A stretch of 23,274 bases of DNA from a virus. Below are positions 22,739-23,274 of this stretch, one piece after another; the stretch's first letter is position 1; the number at the start of each line of letters is the position of its first letter. The stretch covers positions 1-23,274 of IMG/VR virus record IMGVR_UViG_3300010885_060705; one strand, 5' to 3'. The notes under the pieces are model-generated. The model searched no databases. It was not told the DNA's origin and worked only from the letters and a program-made list of their open reading frames with translations. The position numbers and the translations under genes were made by a program.

Positions 22739-23274
22739 ATGGGAGCAACAAGTCAAGAGGGTGTCGGAATAGGATCTGTAAGCAAACAAAAGCCACTTAT
22801 CATCAATGGCGTGGTTAAAGCTGAAAATCTTGGCGTTGACATTCTCCACAATTGGAAATACGACATCAACGCGACTGGCGACATGACAACCGAATCAAAT
22901 GTCAGTGCGGATGGCGACATTTCGTCTGGTGGCGATATATCCGCTGATGGTGATATTTTATCTGGTAATGATATATCCGCTGATGGTGACATTTCGTCTG
23001 GCAACAATGTAACCGCAGATGGCGATATATCCGCTGATGGCGACATTTCGTCTGGCAACAATGTAACCGCAGATGGCGATATATCCGCCGATGGCGACAT
23101 TTCGTCTGGCAACAATATAACCGCAGGTGGATACATCAGGGGCGCATCAAATGGACAACACTTGAATACGAGTTTCTATACATTCACCGCTGGCGAATTG
23201 ACCAACAACAGTAATGACTATACTGATTTCGCATCAGTTTCATACACGCCAGTATCCAACAGCAGTTCCTTGTA
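22739..23274 (+). CDS. Hexapeptide-repeat beta-solenoid fibre protein, 3' end outside window
   Basis: The ATG at 22739 follows AAGGAGA and the frame is open to the window edge (178 codons). It starts MGATSQEGVGIGSVSK, like the previous protein. Residues about 57-135 are hexapeptide repeats of the form (A/S)(D/G)(G/N)(D/N)(I/V)(S/T), e.g. ADGDIS SGNNVT ADGDIS. A hydrophobic residue every sixth position suggests a left-handed or trimeric beta-solenoid shaft, as in phage fibres and tailspikes. The following part (NTSFYTFTAGELTNNSNDYTDFASVSYTP) looks like the start of a globular beta domain. It is probably a virion fibre or spike; the shared N-terminus suggests the same docking site as its neighbour. 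Confidence 0.8.
   Translation, partial: MGATSQEGVGIGSVSKQKPLIINGVVKAENLGVDILHNWKYDINATGDMTTESNVSADGDISSGGDISADGDILSGNDISADGDISSGNNVTADGDISADGDISSGNNVTADGDISADGDISSGNNITAGGYIRGASNGQHLNTSFYTFTAGELTNNSNDYTDFASVSYTPVSNSSSL
22910..23125 (+). repeat. 18/36/54-base tandem repeats in solenoid gene
   Basis: The 18-base unit encoding six residues is organised in higher-order copies. Two 36-base units (22910-22945, 22946-22981) are followed by two near-identical 54-base units (22982-23035, 23036-23089) and a partial third (23090-23125). Recent duplication is implied because the DNA, not only the protein, is almost identical. Confidence 0.9.

Noticed and set aside
22910-23125. Regular repeats considered as a CRISPR array
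   Set aside because: The repeats are directly abutting, coding and in frame, with no unique spacers.
22753-23136. Minus-strand repetitive frame (DEMSPSADISPS...) opposite the solenoid gene
   Set aside because: It is a shadow of the in-frame 18-base repeats; the plus strand has a start site and continues past the repeats.

Overview
This window looks like part of the genome of a large T4-like tailed phage (myovirus). It carries the T4 head-morphogenesis block in T4 order: portal (gp20-like, 7410-9938), a large protein in the gp67/gp68 position (10736-12796), prohead protease (gp21-like, 12810-13496), coiled-coil scaffold (gp22-like, 13540-14439) and major capsid protein (gp23-like, 14468-15904). 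No rRNA, tRNA or CRISPR array was seen. The host cannot be named. Two lipobox proteins and an MscL-like channel suggest a bacterial host with a conventional envelope, and non-capsid genes prefer AGG (Arg) and ATA (Ile).

Layout. 1-1332 is the 3' part of a tail- or fibre-like gene ending in a seven-repeat RCC1 propeller. 1475-2923 is a three-gene minus-strand operon of unknown function. 3020-6509 is accessory: a thermolysin-type metalloprotease with a C-terminal CFI-box-like motif, a DUF3568-like lipoprotein, a poly-aspartate protein and a papain-like cysteine peptidase. 6513-7341 (minus) has a tiny protein and a sulfotransferase-like protein. The portal gene is interrupted by a 231-residue intein. 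A zinc-ribbon protein and a small minus-strand gene lie between the portal and the gp67/68-position gene. After the capsid gene there is a strong UUCG terminator, then a chimeric PD-(D/E)XK homing endonuclease. Next come an HEARH zincin, an MscL-like channel (minus), a second lipoprotein, a Cys-rich protein and two tandem genes with the same N-terminal peptide. 20247-22144 holds small unknowns and a LAGLIDADG endonuclease. The window ends with two AT-rich genes sharing an MGATS N-terminus, the second encoding a hexapeptide-repeat (beta-solenoid) fibre cut by the window edge.

How the genes may work together. The portal, scaffold, protease and capsid proteins build and mature the prohead. At least four small or accessory proteins start with [FY]xx[FW][ILM] within the first eight residues, and two more carry YKLYLAG. 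These resemble the T4 capsid-targeting peptide (MKTYQEF...). My main hypothesis is that the surrounding accessory proteins, including a zincin, are a set of internal head proteins packaged with the DNA. This is inference. Several genes also show abrupt internal changes in base composition, consistent with mosaic evolution.
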